A stretch of 64,000 nt of DNA from the NCBI RefSeq assembly GCF_037041345.1, contig NZ_CP146287.1, positions 747,501 through 811,500 on the forward strand. The letters run 5' to 3'. Origin of the DNA: Abiotrophia defectiva ATCC 49176 (GTDB lineage: Bacteria > Bacillota > Bacilli > Lactobacillales > Aerococcaceae). This document shows positions 32,538 to 41,989 of the stretch, one piece after another. How positions within the stretch are numbered: the stretch's first letter is position 1; the number at the start of each line of letters is the position of its first letter. The position numbers and the translations under genes were made by a program. The notes beneath the pieces are model-generated. The model ran no database searches and was not told where the DNA came from. It was given only the letters and a program-made list of their open reading frames with translations.

Positions 32538-33788
32538 ATGGATATTATTATTGATAACATATTACGAAATCCCCCTGTATTACTTGGCTTAATCGCTATG
32601 TTCGGGCTTTTGGTGCAACACAAGCCTGTGTCTGATGTTATCAAGGGGAGTTTGACAGCTGCCTTCGGGATGGTTATCTTGTCGACAGGGGTCAACATGT
32701 TGTTGGGTTCCATTGCGCCAATCAATACGGCCGTTCAAACCAGCCTAGGGGTTAGTGTATCAGAAGGCTTGTCTGACGCTTCTTTCACGGCTGAGTACGG
32801 TGGGACCGTGGGTGTCACCATGTTCATAGCGCTTGCGCTGCACCTGGCGATTGCCAGATTCACACCGATTAAGACCATTTTCTTAACAGGTAATATGCTC
32901 TGGTGGTTCCCATTTGTGATTGTGGCTGGTCTGGTGGAAGCCAAGGTATCGGGTACTATGTTAATCATTGTGGGGGCCGTCTTATCCGCTCTATACTGGT
33001 CATTGGGGCCATGGATTACACGTCGCTTTGTCTGGGATGCCACAGGGGATGATTCCTTCTTAATTGGGCACCCAACTGGTATCCTCTGTATCATAGCAGG
33101 GAGTGTAGCCCGTGTGGTAGGGGACAAGAAAAAATCAACCGAAGATCTTGATCTCCCTGCTGGGCTATCCTTCTTCCGCGAAATTTCCATCACCGGTGGC
33201 TTGGTCATGTTAGTCATGAACCTGATTGTAGGTTGCTTCATTCCAAGTCTAGTACCAGCTAAGAACAACCTCATTAGCTACTCCATTCAATCTTCCTTAG
33301 AATTTGCTGGTGGTCTTTTGGTCTTACTCTATGGGGTTCGTTTATTGATTAACCAAATCATGCCAGCCTTCCAAGGGATTGCTGAAAAAGTGGTACCTGG
33401 TGCCAAAATGGCCTTTGATGTGCCAATTTTATTCAACTATCGGCCAAATGCCGTTTTAATCGGTTTTATCATCGCCATGATTAGCTCTACTGCCATGATT
33501 CTGATTGTGAACACAACCAATGTCTTCGGCGTTTTGTTAGTGCCGCTAGTCATCACCAGCTTCTTTGAATGTGGTGGGGCGGCCGTCATTGCTGAAGGGC
33601 AGGGTGGTCTGCGTGGGGCCATCATAGGGACCGCAGTTGCTGCCGCGGTCATGGTCATCTTGGTAGCCATTTCTGGGACCATGCTGTCTACCACCATTCA
33701 AAACTGGCTCTTCGTCTTTGGTGGGAACGACCTATCCGTTATGTCGATTATTGCTAAGTTACTGGGGATGCTCTTTGGAGGTGCTTAG
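32538..33788 (+). CDS. PTS EIIC of the UlaA/SgaT superfamily, substrate unknown
   Basis: 416 aa, SD aaaggag. About ten membrane segments; conserved family patches GHPTGILC, PAFQGIAEKVVPGA and NYRPNAV. It is shorter than UlaA (494 aa) and lacks UlaA's long C-terminal part. The lack of ulaD/E/F/G-like genes beside it, and the presence of a SIS protein instead, argue that its substrate is not ascorbate, perhaps another sugar acid or amino-sugar derivative. Confidence 0.88.
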   Translation: MDIIIDNILRNPPVLLGLIAMFGLLVQHKPVSDVIKGSLTAAFGMVILSTGVNMLLGSIAPINTAVQTSLGVSVSEGLSDASFTAEYGGTVGVTMFIALALHLAIARFTPIKTIFLTGNMLWWFPFVIVAGLVEAKVSGTMLIIVGAVLSALYWSLGPWITRRFVWDATGDDSFLIGHPTGILCIIAGSVARVVGDKKKSTEDLDLPAGLSFFREISITGGLVMLVMNLIVGCFIPSLVPAKNNLISYSIQSSLEFAGGLLVLLYGVRLLINQIMPAFQGIAEKVVPGAKMAFDVPILFNYRPNAVLIGFIIAMISSTAMILIVNTTNVFGVLLVPLVITSFFECGGAAVIAEGQGGLRGAIIGTAVAAAVMVILVAISGTMLSTTIQNWLFVFGGNDLSVMSIIAKLLGMLFGGA

Positions 33789-33791
33789 AAA

Positions 33792-34529
33792 GTGTTTGCC
33801 TATTTCCAAAGAATTAGGGAGATTCTAAGCCAGGTTGAGGAGCTGGAGGCTACTAGTCTGGCACAAGCGGTAGAGATTCTGTCAGATGCAATTAAGAAGA
33901 AGCAAGCAATCTTCATCTTTGGTGCTAGCCATGCCGGGATCTTGGCTGAAGAAATGTTCTACCGGGCAGGTGGCTTAGTATCTATCAACCCCATCTTTGG
34001 GAGGGAACTAATGTTAGATACGCGGCCCATTAGCGCCACTAGCCAGATGGAACGCCTAGTGGGCTATGGCCAGCTATTGGCCAAGAAAACACCCTTTAAG
34101 GCTGGTGATGTTCTAATCGTCCATTCGGTCTCGGGGCGAAATCCGGTTGCGGTGGATCTAGCCCTAGCTGCCAAAGAAAAGGGCGTCTATGTCATAGCTT
34201 TGACCAATCTCACCTATTCTCGAGCAACTAAGAGCCGGCATCCCAGTGGCCATCGCTTATGTGAGGTAGCAGACTTAGTGCTAGATAATCACGGCCATAT
34301 TGGCGATGGGGCTTGTCAGGTTCCAGGTATCGAGCAGCCGGTAGGACCTAGTTCAACGGTGATTGGCGCCTGCATTCTTAACCATCTAGTAGTAGAAGTG
34401 AGTCGGAACTTAGCCCAGTCAGGATTGAGTCCTGTCCCTATCTTTTACTCAGCTAATTTGGATGGCGGAGATGACAAGAACCGTCAGATTTATGAGACCT
34501 ACAGAGAAGCCATTCATTATGACTTGTAG
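33792..34529 (+). CDS. SIS-domain sugar-phosphate-binding protein
   Basis: 245 aa; GTG start at 33792 with SD ggaggtg nine nt upstream. SIS fold: FIFGASHAGILAEEMFYRAGG and VLIVHSVSGRNPVAVDLALAAKEKG are phosphosugar-binding loops, in the arrangement of the UPF0309/COG4821 group (sugar isomerase domain proteins). It probably isomerises or binds the sugar phosphate produced by the preceding PTS. Last gene of the operon; terminator follows at once. Confidence 0.82.
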   Translation: MFAYFQRIREILSQVEELEATSLAQAVEILSDAIKKKQAIFIFGASHAGILAEEMFYRAGGLVSINPIFGRELMLDTRPISATSQMERLVGYGQLLAKKTPFKAGDVLIVHSVSGRNPVAVDLALAAKEKGVYVIALTNLTYSRATKSRHPSGHRLCEVADLVLDNHGHIGDGACQVPGIEQPVGPSSTVIGACILNHLVVEVSRNLAQSGLSPVPIFYSANLDGGDDKNRQIYETYREAIHYDL

Positions 34530-34540
34530 ACCCAGATTTT

Positions 34541-34588
34541 AAGCAAAATACCCTGACTGCTCTTAAGGAAAGTCAGGGTATTTTGCTT
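34541..34588 (+). terminator. Long-stem terminator of the second PTS operon
   Basis: 18-bp perfect arms aagcaaaataccctgact (34541-34558) / agtcagggtattttgctt (34571-34588); the U-rich part is inside the 3' arm. Confidence 0.8.
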
Positions 34589-34654
34589 GTTAAAGAGTTC
34601 TAAATTTTCTTCTTTAAAGTCAGATACTCTAGGGTATTTTTTCTTGTTTGGGTG

Positions 34655-34751
34655 TATAATAAGAATGAGTGCAGCTTAGCTTTTTCATAAAAAAGACGAA
34701 TGATTACACAAAAATGATGGTGTAACTTATGGCTTTTTGTGGAAAAAGCTA
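34655..34751 (+). promoter_or_regulatory. Promoter and structured leader before the phosphodiesterase gene
   Basis: A consensus -10 TATAAT at 34655-34660 (TG just before it, no good -35). The ~160-nt leader holds nested pairing: outer tagctttttc (34677-34686) / gaaaaagcta (34742-34751), inner ttacac / gtgtaa around 34704-34725. No T-run follows, so it is a structured 5' UTR rather than a terminator. The rest of 34590-34827 shows nothing else I can name. Confidence 0.45.
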
Positions 34752-34827
34752 GGGAAGTCTGATAAAATTTAAGTAAATTTAGACTAGGCACAGGATAATC
34801 GAAAGACTAGGAACTGGAGCTGGTTAT

Positions 34828-36117
34828 ATGGCAAAACGAAAAGTATATTTAATCTCTTTTGACGCATTTGGCTATGAGGATGTTGCCTTTGCGAGTAAAT
34901 TACCTAACTTTAAGCGTCTCTTAGATAAGGGGACTTGGGTTAAGAAGGTCCAATCGACCTATCCTTCACTGACCTATGTGGCCCACACCAGTATTATGAC
35001 AGGTTTGCTGCCTCTGCATCACCAAATTGTCAATAATACCAAGATTCAGCCAGAGCGTCATAGTCCTGACTGGCACTGGTATGCTAAGGAAGTCCAAGGG
35101 GAAACCCTCTACGATGTTTTCAAGCGGGCCGGCTATAAGACGGCTTCCTTGCTCTGGCCGGTCATGGGGCGTAACAAGTCCATCGACTATAATTTAGCGG
35201 AAATTATTCCCAACCGACCTTGGCAGAATCAGGCAATGGTGTCACTAGCTGCTTCCAGCATTCCTTTCTTGCTCAAAATGGAAGCCCGCCATGGTCATAA
35301 ACGTGACGGCATTCAGCAACCGGCTCTGGATTATTTCCTAGAAGGAGTCTTGCTGGATACCATTCGTGATTACAATCCCGATTTCGTGACGGCGCACTTC
35401 CTGCAGCTGGATAGCATGCGCCACTACTACGGAGTTAATTCGGAGCAAGCCAAGCAAGCCATTATCGACTTCGATGGTCGCCTAGGGCGTATTATTCGAC
35501 TCTTAGAAGACATGGGCCAATGGGAAGACTGCCTCTTCGTCTTGGTGGGGGACCACTATCAACTTAATACCCATACCGTGGTGCGGCCTAACCACCTGCT
35601 TAGCCGCCAAGCTGGTTGGCAAACCTTAGGTCGTGACGGCACCATCAAGTCTTGGCAAGTTTATTGCAAGGGCGCGGATGGCTGTGCCTATATCTATCGC
35701 AAGCCGGGCGCTAAGATAACGGTCAAAGAAATTTTGGACACTTTACGGCCTATGATGCCTATGATTGAGACAGTTTACACAGCTCAAGAAGCGGCTGACT
35801 TCGGGGCGGACCCTAACTGCCTCTTCATGATTGAAGCCAAGAAAGGTTACTATTTCTTAGATGATTTAGCGGGTGACTTCCAAGAATCGGTGGATAATCC
35901 AACTTCGGATGCCAAGCTCTTACATGCCACCCATGGCTATCATCCAGCGCGTAATCACTATGCGACAACGGCCTTTTACCACGGGCCAGATGTTAAAGTG
36001 GGGCATGCCGTAGAGACGGGCAGATTGATTGATCATGCGCCAACCATTTTATCGGCGCTCAAACTTAATTTCCATCAATATGTGGACGGGAATATTTTGT
36101 ACGATATTTTCAGGTAA
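34828..36117 (+). CDS. Alkaline phosphatase superfamily phosphodiesterase/nucleotide pyrophosphatase
   Basis: 429 aa, no signal peptide. Type I phosphodiesterase/NPP fold: metal Asp in LISFDAFGY, nucleophile region STYPSLTYVAHTSIMTG (Thr), LQLDSMRHYYG with Asp and His ligands, VGDHYQL, and a late His in ATHGYHP. It should cleave a phosphodiester or pyrophosphate bond in the cytoplasm. It lies immediately upstream of the glycogen operon (91 bp) with a separate promoter between; NPP-family enzymes acting on ADP-glucose are known in plants, so a link to glycogen metabolism is conceivable but unproven. Confidence 0.82.
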   Translation: MAKRKVYLISFDAFGYEDVAFASKLPNFKRLLDKGTWVKKVQSTYPSLTYVAHTSIMTGLLPLHHQIVNNTKIQPERHSPDWHWYAKEVQGETLYDVFKRAGYKTASLLWPVMGRNKSIDYNLAEIIPNRPWQNQAMVSLAASSIPFLLKMEARHGHKRDGIQQPALDYFLEGVLLDTIRDYNPDFVTAHFLQLDSMRHYYGVNSEQAKQAIIDFDGRLGRIIRLLEDMGQWEDCLFVLVGDHYQLNTHTVVRPNHLLSRQAGWQTLGRDGTIKSWQVYCKGADGCAYIYRKPGAKITVKEILDTLRPMMPMIETVYTAQEAADFGADPNCLFMIEAKKGYYFLDDLAGDFQESVDNPTSDAKLLHATHGYHPARNHYATTAFYHGPDVKVGHAVETGRLIDHAPTILSALKLNFHQYVDGNILYDIFR

Positions 36118-36147
36118 ATAAAATAGCAAATTGTCTAGTCGTATGCG

Positions 36148-36176
36148 TTTACATGAAACGCTTTCAGTGCTATAAT
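36148..36176 (+). promoter_or_regulatory. Promoter of the glycogen operon with cre-like dyad
   Basis: TTTACA (36148-36153), 17-bp spacer, TATAAT (36171-36176). The spacer begins with tgaaacgctttca (36154-36166), a CcpA cre lacking one base, and gcgttt (36145-36150) / aaacgc (36156-36161) forms a second dyad over the -35. Confidence 0.7.
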
Positions 36177-36207
36177 AAATGTATAAACAAACAAAGGGAG
36201 GGATAGA

Positions 36208-38109
36208 ATGACTTTCGCAGCATTACAAGAACAACTTTCGGAACACATCTATCATTTCAATCACGGTAACCATGAAGCAGCCTACCAATTTTTAGGCTGT
36301 CACAAGGTGGACCAAGATGGAGTGACGGGCTATCGCTTCGCCATTTGGGCTCCTCATGCAGCCAATGTTTACATTCTAGGTGATTTCAATCACTGGCAGA
36401 ATGAGCCACTCAGCCATATTGAAGGTGGGGTATGGGCTGGCATCATCCAAGGAGTTGAGCGAAGTCAGTGTTACAAGGTTGGGATTGACCATGGCAATGG
36501 TCATATCGAATATAAGATTGATCCCTTTGGTTTTAACTTTGAGATTGCCCCTAAGGATGCTACGGTGGTTTGGGGCTTGGAGGACTTTGAATGGTCTGAC
36601 CAGGTTTGGATGAACCAGCAATGGCGTAAGAATAGCGTTCATTCGCCTCTCAACATTTATGAAGTGCACGCCAGTTCTTGGCGCCGCCACCCTGACGGCC
36701 GCACCTATACCTTTGCGGAACTGGCAGACAGCCTGATTCCTTATGTTAAGGAAATGGGCTACACCCATATTGAAATGATGCCACTTATGGATCATCCGCT
36801 GGATGCTTCTTGGGGTTATCAGATTACCGGTTACTATGCTGTCTGTGGCCGCTACGGGACCTTGGAAGAGTTCAAGGACTTCGTTAACCAGGCCCACCAA
36901 GCGGGCATCGGGGTCATCATGGACTGGGTGCCTGGTCACTTCTGCCGTAATGCCAATGCCTTGGCTTACTATGATGGGACCCCAACCTTTGAATACCAAG
37001 ATGTCAACCGGGCTAACAACGTAGGTTGGGGGACGCTCAACTTCGACTTGGGTAAGAACCAAGTCCAAAGCTTCCTCATTTCTAACGCCATGTTCTGGCT
37101 TAAGGAATGTCACTTGGATGGTTTGCGGGTGGATGCCGTGTCTAACATGCTTTACTTGGACTTTGACCAAGGGCCTTGGACGCCTAACGAAGACGGCAGC
37201 AACCACAACCGCCAAGGGGTGGCCTTCCTCCAAAAACTCAATACCACGATCAAAGATCATCTGCCGCATGTCCTCATGATTGCGGAAGAAAGTACCGACT
37301 GGAAGGGCATCACGCATGCTGTTTCAGAAGGGGGATTGGGCTTTGACTACAAATGGAATATGGGCTGGATGAATGATACCCTGCGTTTCTTCGAGACCGA
37401 TCCTTATTACCGACCACAGAATTTCCGTTTAATTACCTTCGTCTTTATGTACCAATACAATGAACGTTATGTCCTGCCATTTTCTCATGACGAAGTGGTC
37501 CACGGTAAGAAGTCGCTCTTAGATAAGATTCCGGGCAACCGCGAAACTCAGTTTGAGACCCTGCGTCTCTTGCATGGTTACATGATGGCCCAGCCTGGTA
37601 AGAAGTTACACTTTATGGGTAACGAGCTAGGCCAATACCTGGAATGGCGCTACTACTCCGAGTTGGAATGGAAGGACTTGAGCTTCGAGTTCAACCGCGA
37701 GTACCAACACTATATGAAGACCCTCAATCAAATCGGTAGGGACTATAAGGCCCTGCATTATTATGATACTGAGCCAGCAGGTCTGACCGTCCTAGATGCT
37801 GACAATGTGGAACAGGCTGTCCTGACCATGATGCGGCAGGGTAAGGCCAAGCGTGATTTCTTAATCATTGCCTTGAACTTTATCCCAGTTGAACGTCAGG
37901 AATACCGAATTGGGGTGCCTTATAAAGGAGAGTACGAAGTCCTGCTCAACTCGCAAATGCAAGAGTTTGGCGGACGGTGGACCGAGAATCTACCAGTCAT
38001 GAAGACAGAAGAAGTGCCTCATGATGGACAACCTTACTCCATTGTCACAACAGTTCCTAGTCTGGGTGTGCTCTATATCAAACCCAAACGTATTTACGGC
38101 GCTAAATAA
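36208..38109 (+). CDS. glgB: 1,4-alpha-glucan branching enzyme
   Basis: 633 aa, SD aaagggaggg. CBM48 N-terminal domain (YRFAIWAPHAANVYILGDFN), GH13_9 barrel with GVIMDWVPGHF, GLRVDAVSNM (nucleophile Asp), LMIAEES (Glu) and FSHDEVVH, and the C-terminal amylase domain. It introduces alpha-1,6 branches into glycogen. First gene of glgB-C-D-A-P; shorter than E. coli GlgB because it lacks the extra N-terminal domain, as in Firmicutes. Confidence 0.96.
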   Translation: MTFAALQEQLSEHIYHFNHGNHEAAYQFLGCHKVDQDGVTGYRFAIWAPHAANVYILGDFNHWQNEPLSHIEGGVWAGIIQGVERSQCYKVGIDHGNGHIEYKIDPFGFNFEIAPKDATVVWGLEDFEWSDQVWMNQQWRKNSVHSPLNIYEVHASSWRRHPDGRTYTFAELADSLIPYVKEMGYTHIEMMPLMDHPLDASWGYQITGYYAVCGRYGTLEEFKDFVNQAHQAGIGVIMDWVPGHFCRNANALAYYDGTPTFEYQDVNRANNVGWGTLNFDLGKNQVQSFLISNAMFWLKECHLDGLRVDAVSNMLYLDFDQGPWTPNEDGSNHNRQGVAFLQKLNTTIKDHLPHVLMIAEESTDWKGITHAVSEGGLGFDYKWNMGWMNDTLRFFETDPYYRPQNFRLITFVFMYQYNERYVLPFSHDEVVHGKKSLLDKIPGNRETQFETLRLLHGYMMAQPGKKLHFMGNELGQYLEWRYYSELEWKDLSFEFNREYQHYMKTLNQIGRDYKALHYYDTEPAGLTVLDADNVEQAVLTMMRQGKAKRDFLIIALNFIPVERQEYRIGVPYKGEYEVLLNSQMQEFGGRWTENLPVMKTEEVPHDGQPYSIVTTVPSLGVLYIKPKRIYGAK

Positions 38110-38180
38110 AAGCTAAGAAAGGAGATGAAATTAACTGACTTCTTACGCCGAGTGAGTCAGCTAGTTTCGCATGTGTGTAT

Positions 38181-39332
38181 ATGAAACAAGATATGATCGC
38201 GATGATTTTAGCCGGTGGTCAAGGGACCCGTCTGGGTGTCTTAACCAAACAAACGGCTAAGCCAGCCGTTCCCTTTGGAGGGAAATACCGCATTATTGAC
38301 TTTGCTTTAAGTAACTGCGCCAACTCTGGGATTAAGAATATTGGGGTAGTAACCCAGTATCAACCTTTAGAGCTTAACGAACACATTGGCAAAGGGGCAG
38401 CCTGGGGCTTAACCAGCCGTTCAGGTGGGGCTACCATCCTCCAACCTTACTCTAGCTCAGATGGCGAAAAATGGTTCAAAGGGACTGCCAATGCCATCTA
38501 CCAAAACATCAGCTATATTGATTCCTTAGATCCTAAGTATGTCCTCATTCTATCAGGTGACCATATCTACAAGATGGACTATGCAGCTATGTTAGAAGAC
38601 CACATTAAGAACAAGGCTAGCTTGACCGTTGGGGTTATCCCAGTTTCCATGAAGGAAGCCTCACGGTTCGGGATTATGAACACAGACCAAAATAGTCGCA
38701 TTATCGAGTTCGAAGAAAAACCAGCTCAACCTAAGAGCAACCTGGCTTCCATGGGGATTTACATCTTCAACTGGGATACCTTGCGCCGTTACTTGGTGGA
38801 AGACCAAGCTAAGAACCGCGAGATGGAAGACTTCGGTAAGAACGTTATTCCAGCCTACCTAAGCAATGCTGAAAACTGCTTTGCCTACTCATTTGAAGGC
38901 TACTGGAAAGACGTGGGTACCATCGAATCTCTCTGGGAAGCTAACATGGAATTCTTGGACCCAGAACATCCACTCAACATTAGTGAGGATACTTGGCGGA
39001 TTTATACCTCCAACCCTGTGACCCCACCACAATTCTTAACAGAGGACGCGCAAATTAAGCACTCGCTAGTTGTGGATGGCTGTTACATTGCCGGCCAAGT
39101 GGGCAACTCCCTCTTGTCGCGTGATGTCAAGGTAGGGCCTAATAGCCAGGTTGACCATTCTGTGGTCATGTCCAGTGCCACCATCGGTAAAGGCTGTCGC
39201 GTTGAATATGCTATTATCGGTGAACAAGCCGTGATTGCGGACGGAGCAAGTGTCATCGGGACCCCAGACCAAATTGCCACTGTAGGATATGCTGAAGTAG
39301 TAGGAGGACCAAAAAATGATGGTGAAGAATAA
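38181..39332 (+). CDS. glgC: Glucose-1-phosphate adenylyltransferase, catalytic subunit
   Basis: 383 aa from ATG 38181 (GTG 38175 would add two residues). Nucleotidyltransferase motifs [46 protein letters not shown] and EFEEKP, then a left-handed beta helix. Makes ADP-glucose from glucose 1-phosphate and ATP. No SD stands before the start; instead a 19-codon frame beginning at ATG 38125 beside AAAGGAG ends at a TGA overlapping this ATG (ATGA), so translation may be coupled to a short leader ORF. Confidence 0.94.
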   Translation: MKQDMIAMILAGGQGTRLGVLTKQTAKPAVPFGGKYRIIDFALSNCANSGIKNIGVVTQYQPLELNEHIGKGAAWGLTSRSGGATILQPYSSSDGEKWFKGTANAIYQNISYIDSLDPKYVLILSGDHIYKMDYAAMLEDHIKNKASLTVGVIPVSMKEASRFGIMNTDQNSRIIEFEEKPAQPKSNLASMGIYIFNWDTLRRYLVEDQAKNREMEDFGKNVIPAYLSNAENCFAYSFEGYWKDVGTIESLWEANMEFLDPEHPLNISEDTWRIYTSNPVTPPQFLTEDAQIKHSLVVDGCYIAGQVGNSLLSRDVKVGPNSQVDHSVVMSSATIGKGCRVEYAIIGEQAVIADGASVIGTPDQIATVGYAEVVGGPKNDGEE

Positions 39333-40467
39333 GTTATGTGCGATTCTCAATTTGACCGAAGATGATCAATTATTAAAACCATTGACCCAAAACCGGCCCA
39401 TTGCCGCCTTACCATTTGCTGACCGCTATCGGGTGATTGACTTCGCCTTGTCCAGCATTTGCCATGCGGAAATTGATTCGGTAGCCCTCTTCATCGCTGA
39501 ATCAGGTCGTTCAATCTATGACCACATCCGTTCTGGGGCAGCTTGGGACTTGGATTCTCAAGTATCAGGTGGGATTTTCACCTTCTCTCAACAGAACTGG
39601 AAGCTCCGCCACCACCAAGAAAACCTCTACGAAGATTACTACTACAACCATCGGGTCTTCATGTCTCGGGCTAAGGCTGAGTATGTCTTTGTAGCCGGAT
39701 CTAAGATTATTGCTAACGTGGATATCCGCGGCGTCTTCCGCCACCATGTGGCTGAAGGTAAGGATATTACCCTTATCTACAAACAATTAGACAAAGAAAA
39801 ATTAGGCGATCAAAACCCTAAATCTCGTGCCCTTAAATTCGATGCCAACCGCCAAGTCAAGGGATTGGTTGAATACGGTGATTTAGGGGAGGAAGAGAAG
39901 GTAGATGCTTCCCTCAGCATGTACTTCCTCAGCGTTAAGACCCTCAACGATATCATTGACCGGGCGGTTGACGAAGAAGTCTACATGGAAGTGGATGAAT
40001 TGATTCAACACTATCTCTTAGACTACACCGTTAACCCATACAAGTACACGGGTTATATGGCGAACATTGACTCCATTGAACGTTACTACAAGGCTAATAT
40101 GGACATGTTAGACCGTCAAAACTTCACTTCCTTGTTCTACTCAAGCCAACCAATCTTGACTAAGACCAAGAATGGGGTACCGTCCTACTATGCGCCAAGT
40201 TCTGATGTGCGTTCATCCGTGGTGGCCTCTGGTTCTTACCTAGCAGGTAAGGTGGAACGCTCACTCATTTCCCGTAAGGTACATGTATCGGACGGGGCTC
40301 ATGTCAAGGATTCCATCATCCTACAAGGAACTAAGATTGGCGATGGGGCACGTGTTGAATACGCCATCCTGGACAAGGGCTGTGTCGTTGAACCAGGCGC
40401 TCACGTCATTGGGACACCTGACAATGTGGTCGTGATTAGCAAGAACACCGTCATCCCAGCAGAATAA
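39316..40467 (+). CDS. glgD: Glucose-1-phosphate adenylyltransferase, GlgD subunit
   Basis: 383 aa; ATG 39316 with SD ggagg lies inside the glgC 3' end. Homologous to GlgC ([22 protein letters not shown]-terminal hexapeptide helix) but the pyrophosphorylase motif GGQGTRLG is replaced by [15 protein letters not shown], so this is the non-catalytic or regulatory partner forming a GlgC-GlgD heterotetramer, as in streptococci and bacilli. Confidence 0.94.
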   Translation: MMVKNKLCAILNLTEDDQLLKPLTQNRPIAALPFADRYRVIDFALSSICHAEIDSVALFIAESGRSIYDHIRSGAAWDLDSQVSGGIFTFSQQNWKLRHHQENLYEDYYYNHRVFMSRAKAEYVFVAGSKIIANVDIRGVFRHHVAEGKDITLIYKQLDKEKLGDQNPKSRALKFDANRQVKGLVEYGDLGEEEKVDASLSMYFLSVKTLNDIIDRAVDEEVYMEVDELIQHYLLDYTVNPYKYTGYMANIDSIERYYKANMDMLDRQNFTSLFYSSQPILTKTKNGVPSYYAPSSDVRSSVVASGSYLAGKVERSLISRKVHVSDGAHVKDSIILQGTKIGDGARVEYAILDKGCVVEPGAHVIGTPDNVVVISKNTVIPAE

Positions 40468-40477
40468 AGGAGTCGCC

Positions 40478-41914
40478 ATGAAAGTTTTATTTGCTTCCGC
40501 AGAAGCGGCACCCTTTTTCAAGACGGGCGGCCTAGGTGACGTTGCCTATGCCTTGCCTAAGGAATTGGCTAAGCAGGGCGTAGACATTCGGGTGGTCTTG
40601 CCTTACTACACCCAAACGCCTCAGCAATACAAGGACCAAATCCAAGAAATTGCCCATTTCCGCTTCCAATTAGGCGGTCGGAATGTCTACTGCGGCATTA
40701 AGTATCTGGAAATGGACGGGGTCAAGTACTACTTTATCGATAACTTGGCTTACTTTGACCGGCCGGCCCTCTATGGTCAATGGGATGATGGCGAACGTTT
40801 CGGCTACTTCTCAACGGCTATTATTGAGATGCTGGAAGTCATTGACTGGATTCCAGACATTATTCACTGTAATGACTGGCATACTGCTATGGTGCCCGTG
40901 CTCCTGGTGGACCGTTATCACTGGAAAGACCGCTTGCGTCATATCCGTAAGGTCTTGACCATTCACAACCTACGTTTCCAAGGGGTCTATGATCCAGTCA
41001 TCCTGGGCCAGGTCTTCGGGACCGGCTATAACGTCTATACCGAAGATGGGGCTAAGTACTATGACCGGGTCAACTATCTCAAGGGCGGCATTAACTTCTC
41101 TGACCGGATTACTACGGTTAGTCCAACCTATGCCCATGAGATTACTACCCAGGCCTTTGGTGAGAACCTAGAAGGGGTCCTCAAGTACAACGAATGGAAA
41201 TTAAGCGGGATTATTAACGGTATTGACTATGACCTCAATAACCCTGAGACAGATCCACTCATTCCACATCACTTTAATGTCTCGGACTTAAGTGGTAAGG
41301 CAGCTAACAAGGCGGCCTTGCAAGAACGCTTAGGCTTGCCGGTCAATCCAGATGTGGCCATGATTGGTATGGTCTCTCGCTTGACCGACCAGAAGGGCTT
41401 CCAGCTAGTGGAAGAACGCATGGAAGAATTACTGCAAGCAGAAGTTCAGGTAGTCCTCTTAGGGACTGGGGAGCCGCAATTCGAGCACTCCTTCCGTTAC
41501 TTCGAGTCACGTTATCCTGACAAGATGAAGAGTCTTATTACCTTTGACTTGGGGCTAGCCCAACAAATCTATGCTAGCTGTGACTTCTTCTTGATGCCAA
41601 GTGCCTTCGAGCCTTGCGGCCTGTCACAACTCATGGCCATGCGCTATGGGACCTTGCCAATTGTCCATGAGACAGGGGGCTTGCGTGACACCGTTCAACC
41701 TTACAACCAATATACCGGGGAGGGGACAGGTTATTCCTTCAATCGTTTCGACGGTTGGACCATGCTCCAAACCATCTACTATGCGCTAGATGTCTACTAT
41801 AACCAACCTGGCGCTCACAAGCAATTGGTAGAACAGGCCATGACCCGAGACTTCTCTTGGACCGGGCCAACCAAAGAATACTTAGCCCTCTACCATTCGC
41901 TACTTCAAGGATAG
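40478..41914 (+). CDS. glgA: Glycogen synthase
   Basis: 478 aa, SD aaaggag. GT5 glycosyltransferase with KTGGLGDVAYALPK (ADP-glucose binding), CNDWHTAMVPVLL, NGIDYDLNNPETD and the C-terminal EPCGLSQLMAMRYGTLPIVHETGGL. Extends alpha-1,4-glucan chains from ADP-glucose. Confidence 0.96.
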   Translation: MKVLFASAEAAPFFKTGGLGDVAYALPKELAKQGVDIRVVLPYYTQTPQQYKDQIQEIAHFRFQLGGRNVYCGIKYLEMDGVKYYFIDNLAYFDRPALYGQWDDGERFGYFSTAIIEMLEVIDWIPDIIHCNDWHTAMVPVLLVDRYHWKDRLRHIRKVLTIHNLRFQGVYDPVILGQVFGTGYNVYTEDGAKYYDRVNYLKGGINFSDRITTVSPTYAHEITTQAFGENLEGVLKYNEWKLSGIINGIDYDLNNPETDPLIPHHFNVSDLSGKAANKAALQERLGLPVNPDVAMIGMVSRLTDQKGFQLVEERMEELLQAEVQVVLLGTGEPQFEHSFRYFESRYPDKMKSLITFDLGLAQQIYASCDFFLMPSAFEPCGLSQLMAMRYGTLPIVHETGGLRDTVQPYNQYTGEGTGYSFNRFDGWTMLQTIYYALDVYYNQPGAHKQLVEQAMTRDFSWTGPTKEYLALYHSLLQG

Positions 41915-41922
41915 TTAGCTCA

Positions 41923-41955
41923 GAAGAGACCAAGCGCTTGCTTGCGTCTCTTTCT
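41923..41955 (+). terminator. Weak terminator or processing hairpin between glgA and glgP
   Basis: aagagac (41924-41930) plus caagc / gcttg plus gtctctt (41946-41952), then tcttgg. The short T-tract suggests partial termination, which could lower glgP relative to the synthesis genes. Confidence 0.6.
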
Positions 41956-41989
41956 TGGGCTTATGCCACACTTATTTAGGAGGAAATCA

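Noticed and set aside
36376-37317. 313-codon minus-strand frame inside glgB
   Set aside because: Opposite a certain gene; composition mirrors glgB codon pattern and there is no SD or recognisable domain.
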